Shown here piece by piece: positions 1-6,454 of a stretch of 9,830 bases of DNA; the stretch's first letter is position 1; every line of letters begins with the position of its first letter. Origin of the DNA: Campylobacterota bacterium. GTDB lineage: Bacteria > Campylobacterota > Campylobacteria > Campylobacterales > Sulfurospirillaceae. The stretch spans positions 1 to 9,830 of the forward strand of contig RZYK01000065.1 in assembly GCA_009930355.1 (NCBI GenBank), read 5' to 3'. The notes beneath the pieces were generated by a model. That model was given only the letters and a program-made list of their open reading frames with translations. It had not been told where the DNA came from and searched no databases. A program made the position numbers and the translations under genes.

Positions 1-39
1 TTGGTTAGCATGATTATCCTAGATTTAAAAGTAAATTTG

Positions 40-45
40 ATTATA
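40..45 (-). promoter_or_regulatory. possible -10 element of a leftward promoter
   Basis: Read on the minus strand this is a perfect TATAAT, preceded by a T-rich stretch without a clear -35 box, as is common in Campylobacterota sigma-70 promoters. It would drive a gene beyond the left edge. In DNA this AT-rich a chance match is quite possible. Confidence 0.25.
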
Positions 46-188
46 GTCAGAGTAAAATTTAAAGAAACTTAATAATTAAGGTGAAACGAATATGTCACAA
101 TTCTAAAATAGAGCATTTTTCTAAAAATTTATTAATTCGTTTGATGCCTATTTTGTAGATTATTAAACTCATTTTTCTTATAAAATAT

Positions 189-215
189 AAATATATAAAA
201 CTAATTTATATATTT
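189..215 (-). terminator. AT-only hairpin downstream of the racemase gene
   Basis: An 11-bp perfect inverted repeat (AAATATATAAA with TTTATATATTT) encloses a 5-base loop and sits 3 bases past the racemase stop codon. On the minus strand it is followed by a U-rich but interrupted tail. Location suits termination of the purB-nrdA-racemase unit, but the stem has no G-C pairs and would be weak. Confidence 0.35.
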
Positions 216-218
216 TAT

Positions 219-920
219 TTATTTTTCTATTAATGTGTATTTAAGCGCCTCTTTTACATGTAATACCGTTGTATCAAACAGCGGTAAATGAGAGCTTTCT
301 TGATTGAGTAAAAGACCAATTTCAGTGCATCCTAGAATGACAGAATCAATTTCATCGTTTTGACGTTTTAGCGTATGAATAATTTCAATAAAAGAGTCTC
401 TTGAAGCTGTTTCTATTTTACCGATACATAGCTCATCAAAGATAATGCGATTGATGGTTTCAATAGCATTTTTATCTGGGATGACGACCTCAATAGAATG
501 TTTATTTAAAATTTCTGTATAAAATGTTTCTTGCATGGTAAATTTTGTGCCCAATAAGATACTTTTTTTCGCACCATTTTCTTTTAGCGCATGGGCTGTT
601 GCTTCTGCGATATGCAAAAAAGGGGTTTTAATGAAAGGAGTTACAAGAGGCAAAATTTTATGCATCGTGTTAGTACAAAGCAGGATGAAGTCGACACCTG
701 CACGTTCAAGTGAAAGGGAAGCTTCTTTAATAATTTGAGCTGCTTCTTCCCATTTACCTTCTTTTTGAAACTCTGCAATAGGGGCAAAATCAACGGAGTA
801 TAAAATAACTTTAGCACTATGAAGTCCTCCTAGATGGTCTTTGATACCTTCGTTGAGTAGTGTGTAATAACTGAGTGTTGATTCCCAACTCATTCCACCA
901 ATGAGTCCAATGGTTTTCAT
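219..920 (-). CDS. aspartate/glutamate racemase family protein
   Basis: This 233-residue protein belongs to the Asp/Glu (hydantoin) racemase superfamily and is closest in style to the aspartate racemase/YgeA branch. These cytosolic, cofactor-independent enzymes interconvert L- and D-amino acids using two cysteines on opposite faces of the substrate. Both are present: C82 in LLCTNTMH and C198 in LGCTE. The N-terminal IGLIGGMSWEST (4-15) is the typical start of this branch, and the length is normal. Since both catalytic cysteines are kept, a real racemase is more likely than a one-cysteine lyase relative. The substrate (Asp, Glu or another amino acid) cannot be read from sequence. The gene starts 62 bases after the nrdA stop on the same strand and may be the last gene of the purB-nrdA unit. 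An AAGGG lies 5 bases before the ATG, immediately downstream of a TTTACATGTAAA palindrome. Confidence 0.88.
   Translation of the reverse strand: MKTIGLIGGMSWESTLSYYTLLNEGIKDHLGGLHSAKVILYSVDFAPIAEFQKEGKWEEAAQIIKEASLSLERAGVDFILLCTNTMHKILPLVTPFIKTPFLHIAEATAHALKENGAKKSILLGTKFTMQETFYTEILNKHSIEVVIPDKNAIETINRIIFDELCIGKIETASRDSFIEIIHTLKRQNDEIDSVILGCTEIGLLLNQESSHLPLFDTTVLHVKEALKYTLIEK
254..263. repeat. YTACATGTAA palindrome, copy 1 (inside racemase gene)
   Basis: Perfect 10-bp palindrome TTACATGTAA. In the racemase frame it reads TTA CAT GTA, Leu-His-Val (residues 220-222). It is one of eight copies in the window. Confidence 0.8.
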
Positions 921-927
921 GTTTACC

Positions 928-941
928 CTTTACATGTAAAG
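928..941. repeat. YTACATGTAA palindrome, copy 2 (nrdA-racemase gap)
   Basis: Perfect 14-bp palindrome CTTTACATGTAAAG between the nrdA stop and the racemase start. It ends at the AAGGG ribosome binding site of the racemase gene, so a protein bound here, or a small RNA fold, could affect that gene. No operator family I know matches it. Confidence 0.8.
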
Positions 942-982
942 AATCACACCACGCTTTTTATGGCATGGCGTGTATGTATTGC

Positions 983-3349
983 TTATTGACATCCCTCGCA
1001 TTCAATGCTACGATCAATCGCTTCAAGTTTATTTTCAGGTGATTGTGAGCGCAGATAATAGGTTGATTTAATACCGAGCTTCCACGCAAGCATGTAAATA
1101 TCATTGAGGTATTTACCGCTGGCTTTATCCAGTGTAATAAAAATATTAAGACTTTGTCCTTGATCGACCCATTTTTGGCGAATAGCACCTGCTTTTACCA
1201 AGATTCTTTGGTCTAGTTCATACGCAGGGGTATAAAAGTTCCATGTATTTGGATTTAAATTAGGCGCAACCACAGGAATCATGCCTGAGAGGTTCTCTTC
1301 AAACCATTTACGTTTATACACAGGCTCTATCGTCTGAGTGGTTCCCACTAAGATAGAGATGGAACTTGTTGGAGCAATCGCCATGAGATAGCCATTACGC
1401 ATACCATTGTGTTTCACTTTTTCTCTTAAGCTTTCCCAATCATATAGATAGCCAAAAAGCCCTCCTCTATCCACCAATTTTTTAGCTTCTTCATTGGCTG
1501 AATCGATAGGGAAAATGCCTCTGCTCCATTTTGAGCCAGAAAATTCTGGGTATGCACCTTTTTCAATCGAAAGGTTAGATGAAGCTAAAATAGCGTTATA
1601 ACTAATGGCTTCCATCACTTCATCAATTTTACTAAAATGCTCATTGCTTCCCCATTCAATACCTTGCTCTGCTAGCATTTGTGCTTCGCCCATAACCCCT
1701 AGCCCAATCGCACGTGATTTGAGGTTGGTGTGTTTGACTTTTGCATGAGGGTAGAAATTTAAGTCAATAACATTATCAAGCATTCGAATGGCAATAGGAA
1801 GGACTCGCTCTATATCTTCTTTGGTGTGAATTTTAGAGAGATTGACACTGGCAAGATTACACACCGCTGTTTTTCCCTCAATCATCTCTTTTTCAACGAT
1901 AAAAATATCTTTGCCATCAATACTATCCAATGCCGTTACTTTTTTAGCCTCTTTTGTAATGCCACTGTCTACTTTGACTAAGTCTCTCTCTTCATATGTG
2001 ATGAATGTTTGATCGTTAAAAACAATTTTGATTTTGTAGTGGTTTGGTTGGGTGTTTTGAAAAATCTCTGTACACAAGTTAGAACTTCGAATAATGCCTG
2101 AGTGGTCATTGGGATTGACTTTATTGGCACTGTCTTTGAAGCAAAGGAACGGACTTCCACTCTCAAAATAGCTTGTGAGGATTTTTTTCCATAGCTCTTT
2201 GGCTGGAATATACTCTTTAGCGACACTTTCGTCATGTTCATAGGCACTATAGCGTTTTTCAAACTCCTCGCCGTAGACCTCACATAAATCAGGTGTTTGC
2301 GCAGGGTCAAAAAGTGTCCACATCGCATTACTCTCTACACGTTTCATAAAGAGGTCATTTATCCAAAGTGCGGGGAAGAGTTCATGGGCTCTACGTCTCT
2401 CTTCGCCTGAGTTTTTCTTCAAATCAAGAAAATCAGAAATATCCATATGCCATGGTTCTAAATAGACTGCAATAGCCCCTTTTCGTGTGCCGAGTTGGTC
2501 AACGGCGACGGCAATGTCATTGGTGATTTTAAGAAACGGTATAACACCACCTGCAGCGTTTTTATGACCGTCAATCATTCCACCCATGGAACGAACTAAA
2601 TTCCAATCCCAGCCAATGCCACCACCAAATTTACTCAGCAGCGACATCTCTTTGTAGGAGTCAAAAATACCTTCGATATTATCAGGTGTGCTTCCAATAT
2701 AGCAGCTACTTAGCTGATGACGCGTTGTTCTTGCATTGGAGAGCGTTGGTGTGGCAAGCATTACTTCAAATTTACTGATGACATCGTAAAATTTCTTTGC
2801 CCATTCTTGTGAGTTGAGTTCGTTTTGCGCCAAGAACATGGCAATTGCCATAAACATATGTTGTGGCAATTCAATGGGTTTGCCTTCCTTGTCTTTAATT
2901 AGATAGCGATCATGGAGTGTTTTAATACCAAGATAATTGAATTGAAGGTCACGTTCAGGTCTAATATGAGCCTCTAAATCTGTAAGGTCATATTTTTCTT
3001 TCATACCCAGTGCAATACGCCCCTCTTTTTCACATCGTTCAAAATACTCTTTAAAACTTCCATAGCCTGTAAAACCACTTACTTTATGGTAGAGATCGTA
3101 TAAAAAGAGTCGCGCAGCAACAAAGGTCCAGTTGGGTCGGTCAATGTCAATTTTATCGACCGCTGTTTTAATCAGCGTTTTTTGAATCTCTTCTGTGGTG
3201 ATTTTATCACGAAACTGAATCTTCGCATCGACTTCTAATTCACTTTGGCTCACATTATCCAGCCCTTGAATGGCAGAGCTGGTATATTTTTGAATTTTTG
3301 AGATATCAAGTGGTTCTATGCGACCATTACGCTTTTGTACGGTAAGCAT
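983..3349 (-). CDS. nrdA: ribonucleoside-diphosphate reductase, large (alpha) subunit
   Basis: This 788-residue protein is the catalytic subunit of class I ribonucleotide reductase, reducing ribonucleoside diphosphates to deoxy forms with a radical from the NrdB subunit. An ATP-cone (about 1-90) supplies allosteric control. The full chemistry set is visible: the C216/C497 redox pair (LSSCYIG and CNLASVNL), N424-C426-E428 in NLCTE with thiyl-radical C426, the radical-relay tyrosines Y764-Y765 in STYYLRSQ, and a C-terminal C784-x-x-C787 shuttle pair. The spacing from C426 to C497 is 71 residues, against 23 between C439 and C462 of E. coli, so about 48 residues are inserted near 435-490. The ATG overlaps the purB stop by one base (TAATG), indicating translational coupling; AAGGG lies 10 bases upstream. 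No nrdB is in the window, so it must be elsewhere, as I recall for Campylobacter. Confidence 0.97.
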   Translation of the reverse strand: MLTVQKRNGRIEPLDISKIQKYTSSAIQGLDNVSQSELEVDAKIQFRDKITTEEIQKTLIKTAVDKIDIDRPNWTFVAARLFLYDLYHKVSGFTGYGSFKEYFERCEKEGRIALGMKEKYDLTDLEAHIRPERDLQFNYLGIKTLHDRYLIKDKEGKPIELPQHMFMAIAMFLAQNELNSQEWAKKFYDVISKFEVMLATPTLSNARTTRHQLSSCYIGSTPDNIEGIFDSYKEMSLLSKFGGGIGWDWNLVRSMGGMIDGHKNAAGGVIPFLKITNDIAVAVDQLGTRKGAIAVYLEPWHMDISDFLDLKKNSGEERRRAHELFPALWINDLFMKRVESNAMWTLFDPAQTPDLCEVYGEEFEKRYSAYEHDESVAKEYIPAKELWKKILTSYFESGSPFLCFKDSANKVNPNDHSGIIRSSNLCTEIFQNTQPNHYKIKIVFNDQTFITYEERDLVKVDSGITKEAKKVTALDSIDGKDIFIVEKEMIEGKTAVCNLASVNLSKIHTKEDIERVLPIAIRMLDNVIDLNFYPHAKVKHTNLKSRAIGLGVMGEAQMLAEQGIEWGSNEHFSKIDEVMEAISYNAILASSNLSIEKGAYPEFSGSKWSRGIFPIDSANEEAKKLVDRGGLFGYLYDWESLREKVKHNGMRNGYLMAIAPTSSISILVGTTQTIEPVYKRKWFEENLSGMIPVVAPNLNPNTWNFYTPAYELDQRILVKAGAIRQKWVDQGQSLNIFITLDKASGKYLNDIYMLAWKLGIKSTYYLRSQSPENKLEAIDRSIECEGCQ

Positions 3350-4677
3350 TATATAAAGACCCTTTTAAATATTTTTTCGACGTTTTTAGTGTAGTAGGTA
3401 TAGTCAAAACACTCTCTAATTTCTGTTTCACTCAGTTTTGCTCTTAAATCTTCATCGCTTAAAAGGTTTTGAAGGTATAGGCTCTCTTTGTTTTCATTGA
3501 GGGCAGCTTTGCCTTGTTGTAAATCTGCCCAGACTTTCATGGCATTTCTTTGAACGATTTTATAAGCATCTTCACGAGAAACACCTTTAAGAGGAAGTTC
3601 AAGTAAAATGCGTTGAGAAAAGACAAGTCCCCCTGTAAGATTCAGGTTTTTCATCATATTTTCTGGGTAAACCACTAGTTTTGAGATAACACTGTTAAGT
3701 CGGTGAAGCATAAAATCTGTGGTAATAAAACCATCAGGTAAGATAAATCGCTCAACGGAGCTATGGCTGATGTCTCTCTCATGCCATAATGCTACGTTTT
3801 CCATAGCAGGAATAGCGTAAGAGCGAATCATACGGCATAGTCCTGTAATATTCTCACTAAGGACAGGATTGCGTTTGTGAGGCATCGCAGAGCTTCCTTT
3901 TTGACCTTGCTCAAAAAACTCTTCACACTCATACACTTCGGTGCGTTGATAGTGACGTACGGCTACGGCAATTTTCTCACAACTAGAAGCCAAGAGTGCA
4001 AGAGCGTTCATCAATGCGGCATAACGGTCACGTTGAATGACTTGGTTGGAAACGGGTGCTGGTTTTAGACCTAACTCTTCACACACAAGTTCTTCAAGCT
4101 CAATCGGAGAATGTGCCATATTGCCCATAGCTCCACTGATTTGTCCCACAGAAATGACTTCCATAACATTCTCAAGGTTAGTTAGGCTTCGCTTAATCTC
4201 TTCATACCAAATAGCCAGTACCAAACCAAAGGTAATAGGCTCTCCATGAATACCATGGCTTCGTCCAACCATTAAGGTCATTTTATGTTCCAATGCTCTT
4301 TCTTTCAATGATTCCATCAAGATTTTGACATCATCAATGATTACATGTAAAGAGTCACGCATTTGAAGTGCAACAGCAGTATCAATACAATCTGAACTGG
4401 TCATACCATAGTGTACCCATCTGCTCTCTTCTCCTAGACTATCAGCCACACTGGTTAAAAAGGCGATGACATCATGACGAGTTACTTTTTCAATTTCATC
4501 AATACGAGCAATATCAAACTGCGCATTATTCACAATTTTTTCACAATCGCTATCAGGAATCAATCCTAATTTATTCCATGCTTTAGTGGCGGCCTTTTCA
4601 ACTTTTAGCCATGCATCGTATTTTGCCTCAATTGTCCAGTGCTTTTTCATCTCTTCTCTAGCGTAACGCTCTACCAT
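3349..4677 (-). CDS. purB: adenylosuccinate lyase
   Basis: This 442-residue enzyme of the fumarase/aspartase superfamily catalyses two steps of purine synthesis: SAICAR to AICAR plus fumarate, and adenylosuccinate to AMP plus fumarate. It is a cytosolic homotetramer whose active sites draw on three subunits. The superfamily signature SSAMPHKRNP (262-271) carries the flexible-loop catalytic serine. H68, H89 (in HYGMTSSD) and H141 (in GRSHGIHGEP) match the active-site histidines described for Bacillus subtilis, at the same numbering. Length is normal for the bacterial short form. The start has a good AAGGA site 6 bases upstream. It is the first gene of the leftward unit, and its stop overlaps the nrdA start. 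A TTACATGTAA copy at 4341-4350 encodes Leu-His-Val here. Confidence 0.97.
   Translation of the reverse strand: MVERYAREEMKKHWTIEAKYDAWLKVEKAATKAWNKLGLIPDSDCEKIVNNAQFDIARIDEIEKVTRHDVIAFLTSVADSLGEESRWVHYGMTSSDCIDTAVALQMRDSLHVIIDDVKILMESLKERALEHKMTLMVGRSHGIHGEPITFGLVLAIWYEEIKRSLTNLENVMEVISVGQISGAMGNMAHSPIELEELVCEELGLKPAPVSNQVIQRDRYAALMNALALLASSCEKIAVAVRHYQRTEVYECEEFFEQGQKGSSAMPHKRNPVLSENITGLCRMIRSYAIPAMENVALWHERDISHSSVERFILPDGFITTDFMLHRLNSVISKLVVYPENMMKNLNLTGGLVFSQRILLELPLKGVSREDAYKIVQRNAMKVWADLQQGKAALNENKESLYLQNLLSDEDLRAKLSETEIRECFDYTYYTKNVEKIFKRVFI
4341..4350. repeat. YTACATGTAA palindrome, copy 3 (inside purB)
   Basis: Perfect TTACATGTAA. In the purB frame it reads TTA CAT GTA, Leu-His-Val (residues 110-112). 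Confidence 0.8.
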
Positions 4678-4794
4678 AATTCTTCCTTATCTATTTGTGA
4701 TTTTTCTGTGATAAAATACTGAGAGTTTATCCATAAAATCGTGTTTTATGTGATAATAAATTTTAACAATTTCGGACTAAAAAAGGGTTGAATT
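4678..4794. promoter_or_regulatory. divergent promoter region, purB versus RluA-family gene
   Basis: This 117-bp AT-rich gap lies between two divergent start codons and so must hold both promoters. A TGTGATAAT at 4749-4757 could be an extended -10 for the rightward gene (hexamer GATAAT, 4752-4757), and the same core read on the minus strand gives TATTAT. No convincing -35 boxes are visible. The rightward gene has AAAAGGG at 4781-4787 and purB has AAGGA just before its ATG. I see no operator or riboswitch. Confidence 0.45.
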
Positions 4795-5703
4795 TTGGCA
4801 TATATTTTGAAAAACTTTTTTCTTGAAAAACCTACTCCTGCTTTTCGATTTCTTATGGATACATTTTGTATCAGTATGAAAGAAGCGCAAAAAATTATTG
4901 ATAAGCGACGGGTCTTTGTTGAAGATGCACAACTGCTAAGAAAATCTACCCGCATCTCTGGCAATATTAGTGTGGTTGTTTTTGAAGGAGACTCCAAAGG
5001 TTTGCGTCCTATCTTTGAAACAGAAGATTTTGCGGTGTTTGAAAAACCCAGTGGGGTGATGATTCATCCTAGAAAGCGAAGCGATAGCTATACGCTTAAT
5101 GATGAGATTAAATCACTTTATGGTAAAGATGCCAATGCTGCGCATCGCATTGACAAAAGTACCAGTGGGTTGGTTTTGGTAGGAAAACACAAACAAGCAG
5201 AGATTGCGCTCAAAGAAATTTTTGCGACACGTAAAGTACAAAAGAGTTATATTGCATTGGTGAAAGGGCATATGAGAGAAGAAATATTGATTGATGAAAA
5301 GTTGAAGCGTGATGTTGAAACGAGTCAAATTCGTCTTAAAGTTCATGTAGATGAGCGAGGCAAACCTTCTCAAACCAAAGTGATTCCTCTCCACTATTTT
5401 GAAGATAAAGATGCAACCTTGGTAGAAGCTTTTCCCTACACCGGGAGGCAACACCAAATTCGTGTCCATTTGTTCCACGTGAAACATCCTATTGTGGGGG
5501 ATATGATTTATGGAGTGGATGAAGAGGATGCTGAGCGTTATTTGGATGGAACTATGAGTGCTGAAGAGCAGTATGAAAAGACAAGCAGTTCACGTTTGCT
5601 TTTACATGCCTACTCACTTGCTTTTACTTTTAAAGGAGTTGATTATACGATTGAGTCTAGCATAGATGTTAAAAATGAATTTTATACATTAATGAAAGGT
5701 TAG
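4795..5703 (+). CDS. RluA-family 23S rRNA pseudouridine synthase (RluC/RluD type)
   Basis: This 302-residue protein converts selected uridines to pseudouridine, most likely in 23S rRNA, acting in the cytosol on ribosome precursors. An S4-like RNA-binding domain covers roughly residues 14-65 and the catalytic domain about 75-300. The RluA motif HRIDKSTSG (117-125) contains the nucleophile D120. The second motif reads GRQHQIRVH (217-225), where the family normally has GRTHQIR, followed by HPIVGD (231-236). The start is TTG: an in-frame stop lies just upstream, AAAAGGG is 7 bases before it, and the next ATG is 20 codons inside and would cut into the S4 domain. Family membership is clear, but the target uridines cannot be read from sequence. 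A perfect parS-type site lies inside the gene at residues 227-231. The FAH-family gene follows after one base. Confidence 0.93.
   Translation: MAYILKNFFLEKPTPAFRFLMDTFCISMKEAQKIIDKRRVFVEDAQLLRKSTRISGNISVVVFEGDSKGLRPIFETEDFAVFEKPSGVMIHPRKRSDSYTLNDEIKSLYGKDANAAHRIDKSTSGLVLVGKHKQAEIALKEIFATRKVQKSYIALVKGHMREEILIDEKLKRDVETSQIRLKVHVDERGKPSQTKVIPLHYFEDKDATLVEAFPYTGRQHQIRVHLFHVKHPIVGDMIYGVDEEDAERYLDGTMSAEEQYEKTSSSRLLLHAYSLAFTFKGVDYTIESSIDVKNEFYTLMKG
5471..5486. promoter_or_regulatory. parS-type ParB-binding site, copy A
   Basis: TGTTCCACGTGAAACA matches the parS consensus TGTTNCACGTGAAACA (defined for Bacillus subtilis Spo0J and widely conserved) at every specified position. It lies within the RluA-family gene, spanning codons for Phe-His-Val-Lys-His. 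Such sites load the ParB clamp for origin segregation and are typically origin-proximal and often inside genes. An identical 16-mer occurs at 7791-7806. Binding in this organism is inferred. Confidence 0.85.
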
Positions 5704-5704
5704 A

Positions 5705-6319
5705 ATGAAAGAAGTTTTTTTTAATGGAGAAAGTGTTGTGCCTAGCAAAATAGTTTGTGTGGGGCGAAATTATGTAGAACACATTTATGAGTTAAAAAAT
5801 GAAATTCCTACTACTATGGTTTTATTTATGAAACCTAATTCTGCATTGGGCTCAGCATTGCTAACATTTCCACAAACACCGCTACATTATGAAGGAGAAA
5901 TCTGTTTTCTGATACGAAATGGCATTATTGCAGGTGTAGGGTTTGGGTTGGATTTAACTAACCGATTTTTACAAAGTGAGTTAAAAGCAAAAGGGCTTCC
6001 ATGGGAGCGAGCTAAAGCATTTGATGGTGCCGCTGTTATGAGTTCGTTTGTAAGTATAGAATCTTCTGATATTGCAAAACTCTCTATGCAACTCTGGATG
6101 AATAATGTGTTAGCTCAAGAGGCTGGTGTTGAGTTGATGATCTACAAACCAGAGCAGATAATTGATGAGATTGCGACTTTCTCAACATTGATAGATAATG
6201 ATATTGTGATGAGTGGTACGCCAAAAGGTGTTGGAAGTTATGTGAAAGGTGATACATTTGTTGGGAAGATTTTTTCTGATGGAAAAGAGATTATTTCTCA
6301 AAAGTGGATAGCGTATTAA
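5705..6319 (+). CDS. fumarylacetoacetate hydrolase (FAH) family protein
   Basis: This 204-residue protein is a single-domain FAH-family enzyme, a metal-dependent group including acylpyruvate hydrolases, oxaloacetate decarboxylases (FAHD1/YcgM type) and aromatic-catabolism hydratases or isomerases. Visible motifs are CVGRNYVEH (18-26), LFMKP (40-44), the metal-ligand motif HYEGEI with E63 and E65 plus D83 in GLDLTNR, AKAFD (103-107) and GTPKGVG (171-177). Length fits the short FAHD1/YcgM branch. The substrate is not determined; a 2-oxo acid or acylpyruvate is likely, and no catabolic neighbours suggest an aromatic pathway. The ATG follows the stop of the pseudouridine synthase gene after one base, with AAGG at 5696-5699 inside that gene, so the pair is co-transcribed. 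Confidence 0.88.
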   Translation: MKEVFFNGESVVPSKIVCVGRNYVEHIYELKNEIPTTMVLFMKPNSALGSALLTFPQTPLHYEGEICFLIRNGIIAGVGFGLDLTNRFLQSELKAKGLPWERAKAFDGAAVMSSFVSIESSDIAKLSMQLWMNNVLAQEAGVELMIYKPEQIIDEIATFSTLIDNDIVMSGTPKGVGSYVKGDTFVGKIFSDGKEIISQKWIAY

Positions 6320-6354
6320 TCTTTACATGTAAAAGAGATTTTACATGTAAAGAT
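6319..6354. terminator. 36-bp double palindrome at convergent gene ends
   Basis: ATCTTTACATGTAAAA (6319-6334), a GAGA loop, then its exact reverse complement (6339-6354) form a perfect 16-bp stem. Each arm is itself a copy of the YTACATGTAA palindrome (copies 4 and 5 of eight). It starts on the last base of the FAH stop codon and ends 1 base before the stop of the leftward small ORF, so it is well placed as a bidirectional terminator. On the plus strand the U-run comes a few bases later (6361-6370), and the minus side lacks a good U-tract. Terminator function is therefore likely but not certain. Confidence 0.6.
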
Positions 6355-6355
6355 A

Positions 6356-6454
6356 CTATTTCTCTTTTTTGAAGAGAACTTTTATGATTCCTCCAACTCC
6401 TATAATCACAACTATCATTAAAAAACCAATCTGTGACCAATCAAGCAGAGTCAT
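6356..6454 (-). CDS. small single-pass membrane protein (32 residues), hypothetical
   Basis: I do not recognise this protein. It reads MTLLDWSQIG, then a hydrophobic run FLMIVVIIGVGGII (11-24), then KVLFKKEK and a TAG stop. That is one membrane-spanning segment with a short polar N-terminus and a lysine-rich C-terminus, suggesting a cytoplasmic C-terminus. The ATG lies inside the end of rlmN in another frame (14-base overlap) and is preceded by a perfect AAGGAG 7 bases upstream. That Shine-Dalgarno site, within the last rlmN codons, is the main reason to believe it is translated. It would be the fourth gene of the hisF operon. No homologue is known to me. A chance ORF of this length is possible, but hydrophobicity, positive C-terminus and site placement together argue against it. 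Confidence 0.6.
   Translation of the reverse strand: MTLLDWSQIGFLMIVVIIGVGGIIKVLFKKEK
6360..6378 (+). terminator. second short hairpin at the convergent junction
   Basis: TTCTCTT at 6360-6366 pairs with AAGAGAA at 6372-6378 around a 5-base loop. It sits directly after the 36-bp palindrome for rightward transcripts and could help stop FAH-gene transcription. The stem is weak and it overlaps the end of the small leftward ORF. Confidence 0.3.

Larger units (their letters stand above)
1..218. other. AT-rich non-coding region at left edge
   Basis: No open frame with a plausible start and ribosome binding site is visible on either strand. The stretch is strongly AT-rich and lies downstream of the leftward racemase gene. 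It holds a possible leftward promoter (about 40-45), an AT-only hairpin just after the racemase stop (189-215), and two short inverted pairs: AAACGAAT at 84-91 with ATTCGTTT at 135-142, and AAAATAG at 105-111 with CTATTTT at 148-154. The two pairs interleave, so they could not form one simple stem. I recognise no RNA family here. Confidence 0.6.

Noticed and set aside
84..154. Interleaved inverted repeats in the left non-coding region as a structured RNA or riboswitch
   Set aside because: The stems are 7-8 bp, AT-rich and cross each other, no known RNA family is recognisable, and such repeats arise easily in sequence this AT-rich.
435..490. The NrdA insert as a remnant intein
   Set aside because: That thought concerned protein residues 435-490 (DNA about 1880-2047 on the minus strand). 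No Cys/Ser at the N-splice junction and no HN-C/S motif at the C-side are visible, and the size is too small for a mini-intein.
949..972. CACGC/GCGTG inverted repeat after the nrdA stop as a terminator
   Set aside because: The stem is only 5 bp, the loop is long and no U-run follows on the minus strand.
1706..1721. A third CACGTG core, as a possible parS site inside nrdA
   Set aside because: Only the six-base core matches. Most flanking positions differ from TGTTNCACGTGAAACA, so a ParB site is not supported.
4037..4249. Open frame on the plus strand opposite purB, and similar antisense frames opposite nrdA, the RluA-family gene and rsmA
   Set aside because: These lie wholly inside strongly supported genes, have no recognisable domain or suitable ribosome binding site, and look like shadows of the real coding frames.
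4720..4735. TTATCCATA near the purB start as a DnaA box
   Set aside because: It differs from the TTATCCACA consensus, is single, and there is no cluster or AT-rich unwinding element with it. The origin itself is not in this window.
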